A DNA stretch of 64,000 nt from Gammaproteobacteria bacterium (GTDB lineage Bacteria; Pseudomonadota; Gammaproteobacteria; Pseudomonadales; Halieaceae): assembly GCA_024644535.1 (NCBI GenBank), contig JAHEKX010000011.1:1-64000 (forward strand), read 5' to 3'. The position numbers and the translations under genes were made by a program. Within the stretch, counting starts at the first letter, position 1. Every line of letters starts with the position of its first letter. Below are positions 1-6,549 of the stretch, piece after piece. The notes beneath the pieces are model-generated. The model did not search any database and had not been told where the DNA came from. It saw nothing but the letters and a program-made list of their open reading frames with translations.

Positions 1-11
1 GGGGCAACACC

Positions 12-839
12 ATGAGGTCGTTCTTAGATAAATTTGAAGGCATTGTTCTCGATAACGCTCGACGAGTTATTTCGTCGTTGATCTTGGCAGCAATTGCGGT
101 CGGCGCACTTTTTTTGGTATTGGCGTTGTGGAATTTCTCCGACTCTCCCGATGCCGAAGTTACCGACAGGTTTGATGTTCCCGAATTTGAAGAACCTCCG
201 AGAGTTGCATCGCAAGCAACCAAGAAAGACTCGAACGTTAGTCCCTCAGATTCCAATGCAAAACCCGCTGCAGAACCGCAGTGGGAGCACCCAATGCCCA
301 ACTACGAAAGCGAACTTGACGATATGATTGACGACCTTATGCCGCTATTCGTCGCGTTCAAGGGATGGGACGTTAGTGTCGAGAACCGCAGGAGTCTCAT
401 AACCTTCATCGCGGGTCAATTGGATCGGTTCCAGCAAAACCTTAGTGAAGACCAGATGGACGATGTGGTCAGCGGTCTTGAGGATTATATCGATGACTTT
501 GCGGACTACTACGGCGACGCTGCGGGTTTGAATGGACTAGATCTTGACGAAATACAACCCAACTCAGCGACAGACCCTGTGGTTGAAAATTTCTTAAGTA
601 ATCCGACTTCCTCATATCTTGATGGAGTTAGAGAGGCGTATACAGAGTTAGAAAAGGAAGTGATGAGGGCGGAGGCAGAGGCGGGGCGCAACAATGCGAA
701 TGCCGCATCTCAAATTATGATTACCGGTGGAAGTATTGGTGCCATCATTCTGCTCGTATTGTTGTTAGTTCTGTTCAAAGTTGAAAATTCACTTCGAAGA
801 AGCGCAGACGCCGTTGAGGGTCCCGCAGGAGTCGAATAG
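12..839 (+). CDS. Two-TM envelope protein of unknown function
   Basis: I do not recognise a family. The 275-aa product has a hydrophobic segment at about residues 17-41 and a second at about 235-258. They flank an acidic region of roughly 190 residues rich in Asp, Glu, Asn and Ser. The expected topology is N-in, a soluble middle part in the periplasm, and a short basic C-terminal tail in the cytoplasm. The ATG is preceded by GGGG, and the gene is followed at once by a strong terminator, so it is probably the last gene of a transcript that enters from outside the window. It borders the recombinase/restriction scar region and may belong to the same accessory segment. The coding frame looks real; the function is unknown. 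Confidence 0.7.
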   Translation: MRSFLDKFEGIVLDNARRVISSLILAAIAVGALFLVLALWNFSDSPDAEVTDRFDVPEFEEPPRVASQATKKDSNVSPSDSNAKPAAEPQWEHPMPNYESELDDMIDDLMPLFVAFKGWDVSVENRRSLITFIAGQLDRFQQNLSEDQMDDVVSGLEDYIDDFADYYGDAAGLNGLDLDEIQPNSATDPVVENFLSNPTSSYLDGVREAYTELEKEVMRAEAEAGRNNANAASQIMITGGSIGAIILLVLLLVLFKVENSLRRSADAVEGPAGVE

Positions 840-846
840 AGAACGT

Positions 847-885
847 GCCCCTCCTCGCTTGCTTTCAGCGGGAGGGGCATTTTTC
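847..885 (+). terminator. Rho-independent terminator after the two-TM protein
   Basis: An 8-bp stem GCCCCTCC/GGAGGGGC (847-854 with 871-878) is extended inwards by CGCT/AGCG past one bulged T, and is followed by ATTTTTCT. It lies 8 bases after the stop codon at 839. Confidence 0.9.
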
Positions 886-917
886 TGACCGAAAGCGACA
901 ACCCGCCTCAAATCCAG

Positions 918-1064
918 TTACTTCGTTTCCACTAGCAACAAGCAGATACCGTTACTGCGTCTACGGATAGATTGAACCTCTTTGGCGAGTTCCTTTTCTT
1001 CGGTCGAGGTCAGGTTGTCGATACTTGAGACTTTTACGATTCGCTTGTCGCGAAACCAACCCAT
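918..1064 (-). CDS. Small 48-aa ORF, hypothetical
   Basis: Reading the minus strand from the ATG at 1064 gives a 48-aa frame beginning MGWFRDKRIVKVSS and ending LLLVETK before TAA. The middle is charged (TEEKELAKEVQSIRRR) and looks helical. AGGG lies about 5 bases upstream of the ATG, a fair ribosome binding site. The ORF is divergent from the small gene at 1137, with which it shares about 70 bases of A+T-rich intergenic DNA. It fills a stretch that otherwise has no gene. I know no family for it. The evidence is the start signal, protein-like composition and position only, so it could be chance. Confidence 0.4.
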   Translation of the reverse strand: MGWFRDKRIVKVSSIDNLTSTEEKELAKEVQSIRRRSNGICLLLVETK

Positions 1065-1101
1065 TAATCCCTATTTTAGTGCTATAAATCAATGACTTAG
1101 A

Positions 1102-1130
1102 TTGACTTCTACCCTGTAATTTAGTATGGT
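1102..1130 (+). promoter_or_regulatory. Sigma-70 type promoter, leaderless geometry
   Basis: TTGACT at 1102-1107 and TATGGT at 1125-1130 are separated by 17 bases. The ATG of the next gene is at 1137, only six bases after the -10 hexamer and about where transcription would start, and no Shine-Dalgarno sequence is visible. This arrangement predicts a leaderless mRNA. Confidence 0.6.
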
Positions 1131-1136
1131 TACAGT

Positions 1137-1382
1137 ATGAAAAAACAACTGTCATTTGATGGTTTAATCGAAAAAGTCGCTGCGTTGCGAGAGGAGTTGC
1201 AACAACTACCCCAAACTCAGATAGACGCCCACATCAAAGACAAACTTTCACTTACTACTTCGGAATACTGGGACGCATCTGGTCTAAAGGACGAGATGGA
1301 CTTCTTTTTTGATGAATCGGGAGAGAATGATGAAACGTGTCGCTATCTACTGCCGAGTGTCCACCAACGACCAATCTTGTGA
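1137..1382 (+). CDS. Small acidic protein upstream of resolvase fragment, hypothetical
   Basis: An 81-aa ORF starts right after a good promoter (1102-1130). The first 60 residues look like a real protein: a Leu/Glu-rich helix (LIEKVAALREELQQL), then an acidic tail with DEMDFFFDESGEND. The last 20 residues are read from the start of the resolvase fragment in another frame (overlap from 1327), so the original C-terminus may have been shorter or lost. No family recognised. It may be a regulatory or accessory ORF of the old mobile element. Position and promoter support expression; function is open. Confidence 0.5.
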   Translation: MKKQLSFDGLIEKVAALREELQQLPQTQIDAHIKDKLSLTTSEYWDASGLKDEMDFFFDESGENDETCRYLLPSVHQRPIL

Positions 1383-1608
1383 GAAACAGTTGGTGGAACT
1401 GCGAGAGGTTGCAGAGAACCACAACTGGGAAATCGTCCAAGAATATGTCGATACAGGGGTCTCTGGTGCGAAAACCTCCCGTCCTCAATTGGATGCCATG
1501 ATGAAGGACGCCACAGACGCAATGAGAGACTCACACAAGTATCTGACAAGTATTGACTCAGAAATCTATTCCGATTTGGTCAAAATCGAGGGATTGGACA
1601 ACCGTTAG
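1327..1608 (+). pseudogene. Truncated small serine recombinase (resolvase/invertase) fragment
   Basis: From the ATG at 1327 (GGGAGAGA just upstream; in-frame starts also at 1309, 1312 and 1330) the frame reads VAIYCRVSTNDQ, the catalytic-serine motif of the resolvase/invertase family. It continues with the expected QLVELREVAE and VDTGVSGAKTSRPQLDAMMKDA. At about position 1513 family similarity stops, before the conserved region that normally carries the DRLGRS-type motif. An unrelated tail of about 30 residues runs into sequence antisense to the hsdR fragment. The rest of the catalytic domain and the DNA-binding helix-turn-helix are missing, so the product cannot be an active recombinase. A 3' deletion or rearrangement scar is the simplest reading. 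Confidence 0.8.
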
Positions 1609-1867
1609 ATAGGATGACAAACCGGCAATTTAACGATTCCGCATATCCTCTCGCTTGTTCTTTACCAACCAAAGGGGAGATGAGTTCTTTCTTTGCCTCA
1701 ATGATGCAGATTGGGAAATCAGCACTATCTTTCAAAACATAGTCGGCGAAACCTGCAAGATTTTGTGTCTCGGTATCGACATTTACGACACCATCGTCCC
1801 CGAACAGAACCCAGTCAGATTCTCTCAACAATTTGTCTATAACGATGCGTGCGTTTGCTTCAGACAT
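1580..1867 (-). pseudogene. hsdR: N-terminal fragment of type I restriction subunit HsdR
   Basis: The minus-strand frame from the ATG at 1867 gives 95 aa. They resemble the N-terminal nuclease domain of HsdR: GFADYVLKDS, then PICIIEAKKE (the D..ExK core of the PD-(D/E)xK fold), then GKEQARGYAESLNCRFVILSNG. Similarity stops after SNG (about position 1600). A five-residue unrelated tail and a stop codon follow. The rest of a protein normally near 800-1000 aa, including the motor domain, is absent. The ATG overlaps the stop of the hsdM fragment (shared ATGTCTGA). It is non-functional as a restriction enzyme; whether the stub is expressed is unknown. Confidence 0.8.
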
Positions 1868-1928
1868 CCATCTGCGCCCTGAGTTTGTCTGCTGCTTTCC
1901 AGAGGGTTTGTTTGAAGTCTGTGCTCAC
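1860..1928 (-). pseudogene. hsdM: hsdM 5' stub (first 20-odd codons of type I methyltransferase)
   Basis: A GTG at 1928, preceded by AAGGTG eight bases upstream, opens a 22-codon frame: MSTDFKQTLWKAADKLRAQM followed by D, V and stop. The first 21 residues match the well-conserved start of HsdM, the N6-adenine methyltransferase subunit of type I restriction systems. Similarity ends where the family continues with a conserved Tyr-Lys segment. The TGA overlaps the hsdR start. A deletion therefore appears to have removed nearly all of hsdM (and any hsdS) and joined its start, with its ribosome binding site intact, directly to the hsdR start. Confidence 0.75.
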
Positions 1929-2051
1929 TTCGAGGTCACCTTTTCGTTCGCTTTTGCTATTACGAAACTTTGTTGTTAGTCTAAATTTGATATATCAGAA
2001 TAGATCGAAAGGGGGTATTATTTTCTCCTTGGTCCATAACAAAAACGTTAA

Positions 2052-3713
2052 ATGCAGACACTTCATATCTACACACGAGTCTCAACGGCGACACAAGAGT
2101 TGGATGGGACATCCCTTAGTACGCAACGAGAGTTGGGGATTGCTAAGGCGAAAGAGTTAGGAATGAAGCATCAGGTCTGGAATGAGGGCGGTGCCTCCTC
2201 TCATCATGAAGACCTGCAAAATCGACCTGTTTTAATGGGTTTGATGAAGGAAATTGAAGATGGTCATGTCAAGAATGTCTTTGTCTACAACAACGACCGA
2301 CTCTCAAGAAATGAGGTTGCCCAGCAGACAATCAGACTCTCGTTCCTAAAGAACGAAGTGATCCTCTACACGAAAGACGGAAAGTTTGATCTTTCGAACC
2401 CGTCTGACAAGTTGCTCAAATCCCTTCTAGACGCCATTGCACAATACGACAACGAATTACGTGCTATCAGAACCTCAGAGGGAAAATTAAACCGTCACAA
2501 GCAAGGGTTTTGGTATGGCGCACCTGCACCCTATGGATACCGCCTGGTAGATCACAAACTGGTCGAGAACACAGATGAGAGCAAGTGGGTCAGGAAGATT
2601 TTCGAGTGGTACGCCTTAGGTAAGTCTCCCAAAGAAATCAAAGTTCAACTGGATGCACATGGTGTTCTAGGTAGACGAGGAGGTCTTTTCTCCATTGGGT
2701 CGATTACCCGATTGATGCAAAACACGCACTACATTGGACATTACACCTACAAAAATATAGAAGCGCAGTGTGATCCGATAATCGATGTCACAGTGTGGGA
2801 ACGAGTTCATTCACGCCGTACCAAACTTGCAGAACGTAGTCGGCAGAACAATCGTACCCAGAGGTTTTACCTACTGCGTGATCTTATGTTCTGCGGACAC
2901 TGTGGTTCAAAGATCAGCGGTCGTATCAAAGAGAGTAAGAATGAGCGTTTGTATTACTGCCCCAACAAAGAACGTGGTTGGGTAAACAGGCAACTAAAAG
3001 AAGGCACAAAGTGGAAACGAGGAATCAATGACGACCACGGTTGCAACATGGTTCGTTCCCTGTCGATCCCCCTTGCTGATGAAACGGTCACTAATGTTGT
3101 ACTCAAAGTCGTGACTGACTCATCTTTACTGAAGGAAGAATTCAAAAAGGTCGCTCTAAGTCGGAAGGTCGAGACCGAAGATCAACTTCAAAGAGAGATA
3201 GCAACACAAACTCGATATCTCCGAAAAGTGCAGAAAGAGTACAAAGACACCAATAGTTCACTGGTCGAACTCGAAACCAGAAACCTCTTAAAAGAATACG
3301 ATGGTGATACGTATTCGCAGATCAAGAAGAAGATTGATGAAAAACTGCTTGAGAAAAAAGTACAGATTGAGAATGCACGTATTCGTCTGAGTGAGATTTC
3401 TCAAGAGGCGCAGTGGTTGGACTGGGTTGCCAAGTACGCTGACGATATTGAATTGAAAAGGGATTACACCCTGGCAGAACTGAAAGACTACCTCTCTGGG
3501 ATCGTGACCCGCATCGATGTCCACTTCGATAAAGAGACCTTCACACACAGACTCGACCTGAAGTTTCGACTCAATCTTGTCGATGATGGGATAAAATACA
3601 AAGACCCTGGCAACAAGCGTAAAGGGTACAAGGTGGTTGAAGGTGATGACGAACAGTCATTGTGGGTCAACCAAAAACGGAGGGGCAGACCAAAAAAGGT
3701 AAATGCCCCCTAA
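2052..3713 (+). CDS. Large serine recombinase (site-specific integrase/transposase type)
   Basis: The 553-aa protein has the full large-serine-recombinase layout. A resolvase catalytic domain covers about residues 3-145, with the nucleophile in YTRVSTATQ (Ser11), an arginine-bearing NNDRLSRNE motif and an LLDAIAQYDNE helix. A recombinase domain covers about 160-260 (GFWYGAPAPYGYR, ARG-rich SIGSITRLMQNTHYIG). A zinc ribbon starts at Cys281 and Cys284 with later YYC and GC. A long coiled-coil region (about 370-460) precedes a C-terminal basic tail RRGRPKK. It would cut and rejoin DNA at att sites to integrate or excise a mobile element. No ribosome binding site is evident at the ATG. It is intact, unlike its degraded neighbours, but no other phage or conjugation gene is visible, so it may be a remnant or a cassette-type element. 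Confidence 0.9.
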   Translation: MQTLHIYTRVSTATQELDGTSLSTQRELGIAKAKELGMKHQVWNEGGASSHHEDLQNRPVLMGLMKEIEDGHVKNVFVYNNDRLSRNEVAQQTIRLSFLKNEVILYTKDGKFDLSNPSDKLLKSLLDAIAQYDNELRAIRTSEGKLNRHKQGFWYGAPAPYGYRLVDHKLVENTDESKWVRKIFEWYALGKSPKEIKVQLDAHGVLGRRGGLFSIGSITRLMQNTHYIGHYTYKNIEAQCDPIIDVTVWERVHSRRTKLAERSRQNNRTQRFYLLRDLMFCGHCGSKISGRIKESKNERLYYCPNKERGWVNRQLKEGTKWKRGINDDHGCNMVRSLSIPLADETVTNVVLKVVTDSSLLKEEFKKVALSRKVETEDQLQREIATQTRYLRKVQKEYKDTNSSLVELETRNLLKEYDGDTYSQIKKKIDEKLLEKKVQIENARIRLSEISQEAQWLDWVAKYADDIELKRDYTLAELKDYLSGIVTRIDVHFDKETFTHRLDLKFRLNLVDDGIKYKDPGNKRKGYKVVEGDDEQSLWVNQKRRGRPKKVNAP

Positions 3714-3770
3714 CGAATTCTATCCATGACTGTGGAATAAACGCTAACGGCTTTAAGAAGGAATTAGCAG

Positions 3771-3890
3771 ATGGAATGGCTTGGTGTCATAGGCTTTATC
3801 TTGAGTTTAGCCGCTTACGTTCGAGTACAAAAACTCACAAGGACCCTGAAAGAACAAGGGGTTTTAGACAAGGACTACGAAGAGCGTTAA
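3771..3890 (+). CDS. 39-aa single-TM microprotein
   Basis: The ATG at 3771 has AAGGA at 3758-3762, eight bases upstream. The frame encodes MEWLGVIGFILSLAAYVRVQ followed by KLTRTLKEQGVLDKDYEER and stop. It has one N-terminal hydrophobic helix (about residues 3-16) and then a basic/acidic amphipathic tail ending GVLDKDYEE. That pattern resembles short bacterial membrane peptides with a KLxxxLKEKGVLxxxY tail, which I recall as uncharacterised small proteins. It stands alone between the large serine recombinase and the TonB receptor, with a dyad-type terminator behind it. It is probably a genuine gene; function unknown. It could also be the core-genome boundary of the inserted segment. Confidence 0.65.
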   Translation: MEWLGVIGFILSLAAYVRVQKLTRTLKEQGVLDKDYEER

Positions 3891-3980
3891 GTGCCCTTTT
3901 TCGCATTAATGCCTATGCAATTCGTTGCACTTTGCAAGGCCCGCTTTAGCTTATAAAAGCGCAATATTTCCCATGCAGTG

Positions 3981-4013
3981 ACGCGAATCACCTGCTACGA
4001 TTCGCGTTCGTTT
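3981..4013 (+). terminator. Dyad terminator upstream of the TonB receptor
   Basis: A perfect 9-bp inverted repeat ACGCGAATC/GATTCGCGT (3981-3989 and 3999-4007) with a 9-base loop is followed by TCGTTTT. It lies 90 bases after the 39-aa gene and 60 bases before the receptor start. A terminator is the best reading; an operator role for the receptor cannot be excluded. Confidence 0.65.
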
Positions 4014-4069
4014 TATAAGTACTTTTCTGCGGTCGCACTCAATCGACCGTTGTTGCCACAAGGATGTTT

Positions 4070-6502
4070 ATGAACCCATCATTTAAAAAGACCGTTTTGG
4101 CTGCTGCTCTGGCTTTGCCAGCGGCAGCTACTGTTACTCCAGCCTATGCCGACGGCGCTGTGGTGTTGGAAGAAGTTATCGTGACCGCAACGCGCCGCGC
4201 GGGCTCTTTACAAGACTTACCCATTAATATTGCGGCCATAACAGGCGACAGTATTAAAGAGCAGGGTTTTGGTGATATTGCTGAAGCTTTATCTTACGTG
4301 CCTGGCATTAACGCAGTCGACCGCGGTGGCCGCAACGGTCAGCAGTTAGTGGTTCGTGGTTTGAACGCCGACCCTTTAGGCCAGGGTTCTAATATCGGTA
4401 CTGGCGGAACGGTAGCAACTTACGTTGGCGAGATTCCATTAGGCGTTGATATGCGCTTGGTCGACATGGACCGCGTTGAAGTATTGCTTGGTCCCCAAGG
4501 TACTTTGTACGGAGCGGGCACCATGGGTGGCGCTATTCGCTACATCCCTAACCGCCCCAACTTTGAAAGCACCGATGTAAACGTTCGCGGTGAGTTGTAT
4601 AAAAATAGCGAAAGCGAAGACTTCAGCACCGATTTAGGCTTTACCCTAAACCTACCTATTTCTGACACCTTAGCGGTTCGTGCATCGCTAGATCGCTACG
4701 ATGATGCCGGCTTTATTGATCAACCATTTATTGTCAAAACACCTGGCGTATCAGAGCCGGACTCGCCTCGTGGCAGCAATGAACTGGCGCCTCGTAAAGA
4801 CATCAACTCGCAAGAGTCCGTTACTGCAAAAGTAGCTGTGCGCTGGCAGCCTACCGACAACTTCGACGCCACACTGACCTACTACCGTCAAACCGAAGAT
4901 AATGGCGGCCGCTCAATCTCTGCTCAACGCGGCGAATTGGCCACCGGTAAGTGGGAAAACGCGCAACGTGTCGCTGAGCCTAACGAAGAAGAAACGAGCC
5001 TGGTTGCTTTAGAAGTAATTGCAGACTTAGGTTTTGCGGAACTAACGTCTGCCACCGGTTCTTCAAAATACGAAGAGCAAGGTCAGCGTGACCAAACCGA
5101 TTTGTTGATTAGCCTAGAATACTCGTACGAAACCTTCCCTACGTTTACCGCGTTTACTCGTGAAGATGACCGTTTAGAAACCTTCAGCCAAGAGCTGCGC
5201 TTGGTTTCACAAGGGGAAAGCGAATTAAGCTGGATTGTGGGCGCGTTCTACAATAAAGAAGAGTACGTAGGCTCGTCTGCCGAATACACGCCGGAGCTAG
5301 CTGACTTTTTTGGCTCTAGCCGCAGCGATGACCTAGAGTATTTTGAAGCAGGCTCGTCAAAGTTGGTCGAGAAAGCGGTATTTGGTGAGGTCACGTACGA
5401 ATTAACCGACGCGTGGCAAGTCACCCTAGGTGCACGTTATTACGAATACGAACTGGAAGCGCAGTCGACAGTGGACTTCCCTTTGTATGACGGCTTCTCT
5501 GGGCCGTCTGACTTCGTAGCCGAAGGTTTAAATCGGATCGAGATGCGCGCGTTTGACCCAAGCTTAGCGCAAGATGATAGCGGTACCCTGTTCAAACTGA
5601 ACACTTCCTATGCTCTAAGCGACGAAGTCAACATATATGGTACGATCAGCGAAGGTTATCGCATCGGCGGCAGCAACGGCGGTGCACCATGTGACGCGTA
5701 TGACCCCAACGCAGGTCAGGGTAACTGTAACCTAGCGCCCGGACAGCAGTTTGGACCTGGCCCTAACGATTTTGCCAAGTTCGACGAGCGCGCCTATGTG
5801 TCTGATACTACGCGCAACTACGAGCTGGGTGTTAAGTCGACCTTGCTCGAGGGTCGAATGACGCTTAACGCTGCTGTGTACTTGGTAGAATGGGATGATC
5901 CACAGTTGTCTTCAGCTACCGTAAATGCCTCGATTCCGATCACGATCAACGCGGGTGGTGCCGAGTCGACAGGTGTAGAAATGAACATCGATTGGTTGGC
6001 AACCGATGCACTGCGCATTCGTGGTTCATTTAGCCACACCAGCACAGAGCTTACTGATGATGTGCCGTCATTAATTCGCACGATCACCCCTCCAGGTTTT
6101 GGCACCGCGTTTGAAGATGGCCTTAAAGGTGATCGATTACCGGGCTCACCTGAAAACCAGGTTTCGTTGTTTGCTTCCTACGATATTGGCTTAAGCAATG
6201 GTAACGATTTGTCACTAAATGCGGGTTATGCCTGGCAAGGCGATGTGCTGTCTCGCACGGGTGCACGCGGCGATAGTCTGACCTTAGGTAGCTTTGGTAT
6301 TGCCAACGTGGCAGCGGTCTACCGTCTTGACACCTATAACGTGACCTTCTTCGTAGACAACCTGTTCAATGAGTTTGCAGAGAGCGGTGTAGAGCAAACA
6401 GCGTTGTTTAACCAAACCGTATCGGGTGCAACCAACCGTTACTTCAAGTCCAACGTATTGCCTCCCCGCTCTATGGGTTTGCGCTTTAGCATGGACTTCT
6501 AA
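4070..6502 (+). CDS. TonB-dependent outer membrane receptor
   Basis: The product is an 810-aa outer membrane beta-barrel transporter powered by TonB-ExbBD. I choose the ATG at 4070 rather than 4064, because AAGG at 4060-4063 abuts the first ATG but sits six bases before the second. A signal peptide (NPSFKKTVLAAALALPAAA, cleavage near AYA-DG) is followed by the TonB-box/plug start EEVIVTATRR and the plug motifs SLQDLPINI, IAEALSYVPGI, LVVRGLN and VEVLLGPQGTLYGAGTMGG. A long barrel follows and ends in the outer-membrane signature RFSMDF with terminal Phe. The plug resembles receptors in large marine gammaproteobacterial families. The substrate cannot be told from sequence and no transporter partner is adjacent. 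It appears to be monocistronic, closed by the terminator at 6525. Confidence 0.92.
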   Translation: MNPSFKKTVLAAALALPAAATVTPAYADGAVVLEEVIVTATRRAGSLQDLPINIAAITGDSIKEQGFGDIAEALSYVPGINAVDRGGRNGQQLVVRGLNADPLGQGSNIGTGGTVATYVGEIPLGVDMRLVDMDRVEVLLGPQGTLYGAGTMGGAIRYIPNRPNFESTDVNVRGELYKNSESEDFSTDLGFTLNLPISDTLAVRASLDRYDDAGFIDQPFIVKTPGVSEPDSPRGSNELAPRKDINSQESVTAKVAVRWQPTDNFDATLTYYRQTEDNGGRSISAQRGELATGKWENAQRVAEPNEEETSLVALEVIADLGFAELTSATGSSKYEEQGQRDQTDLLISLEYSYETFPTFTAFTREDDRLETFSQELRLVSQGESELSWIVGAFYNKEEYVGSSAEYTPELADFFGSSRSDDLEYFEAGSSKLVEKAVFGEVTYELTDAWQVTLGARYYEYELEAQSTVDFPLYDGFSGPSDFVAEGLNRIEMRAFDPSLAQDDSGTLFKLNTSYALSDEVNIYGTISEGYRIGGSNGGAPCDAYDPNAGQGNCNLAPGQQFGPGPNDFAKFDERAYVSDTTRNYELGVKSTLLEGRMTLNAAVYLVEWDDPQLSSATVNASIPITINAGGAESTGVEMNIDWLATDALRIRGSFSHTSTELTDDVPSLIRTITPPGFGTAFEDGLKGDRLPGSPENQVSLFASYDIGLSNGNDLSLNAGYAWQGDVLSRTGARGDSLTLGSFGIANVAAVYRLDTYNVTFFVDNLFNEFAESGVEQTALFNQTVSGATNRYFKSNVLPPRSMGLRFSMDF

Positions 6503-6524
6503 ACGCTCTCGGATGGCAGATCTG

Positions 6525-6549
6525 AAAGGGGCTACGGCCCCTTTTTTGT
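6525..6549 (+). terminator. Rho-independent terminator, probably bidirectional
   Basis: The stem AAAGGGGC/GCCCCTTT (6525-6532 with 6537-6544) closed by a TACG tetraloop runs into TTTG. Convergent genes end on both sides (receptor stop at 6502, sulfotransferase stop at 6549), so it may serve both. Confidence 0.9.

Noticed and set aside
1849-2160. Plus-strand 103-aa open frame across the hsd stub and recombinase start
   Set aside because: No family features. It is antisense to the hsdM/hsdR fragments and overlaps the recombinase in another frame.
918-3890. Active phage, complete restriction system or CRISPR in the accessory region
   Set aside because: Only fragments of hsdM/hsdR and a single recombinase are present. 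There are no structural phage genes, no hsdS and no spaced repeats.
3662-3949. Plus-strand 95-aa open frame over the recombinase end
   Set aside because: It overlaps the recombinase tail and the 39-aa gene in another frame, with no start signal and biased composition.
4070-6502. TonB receptor as part of the laminarin locus
   Set aside because: It lies over 40 kb from the GH16/GH3 genes and is flanked by terminators. A functional link has no sequence support.
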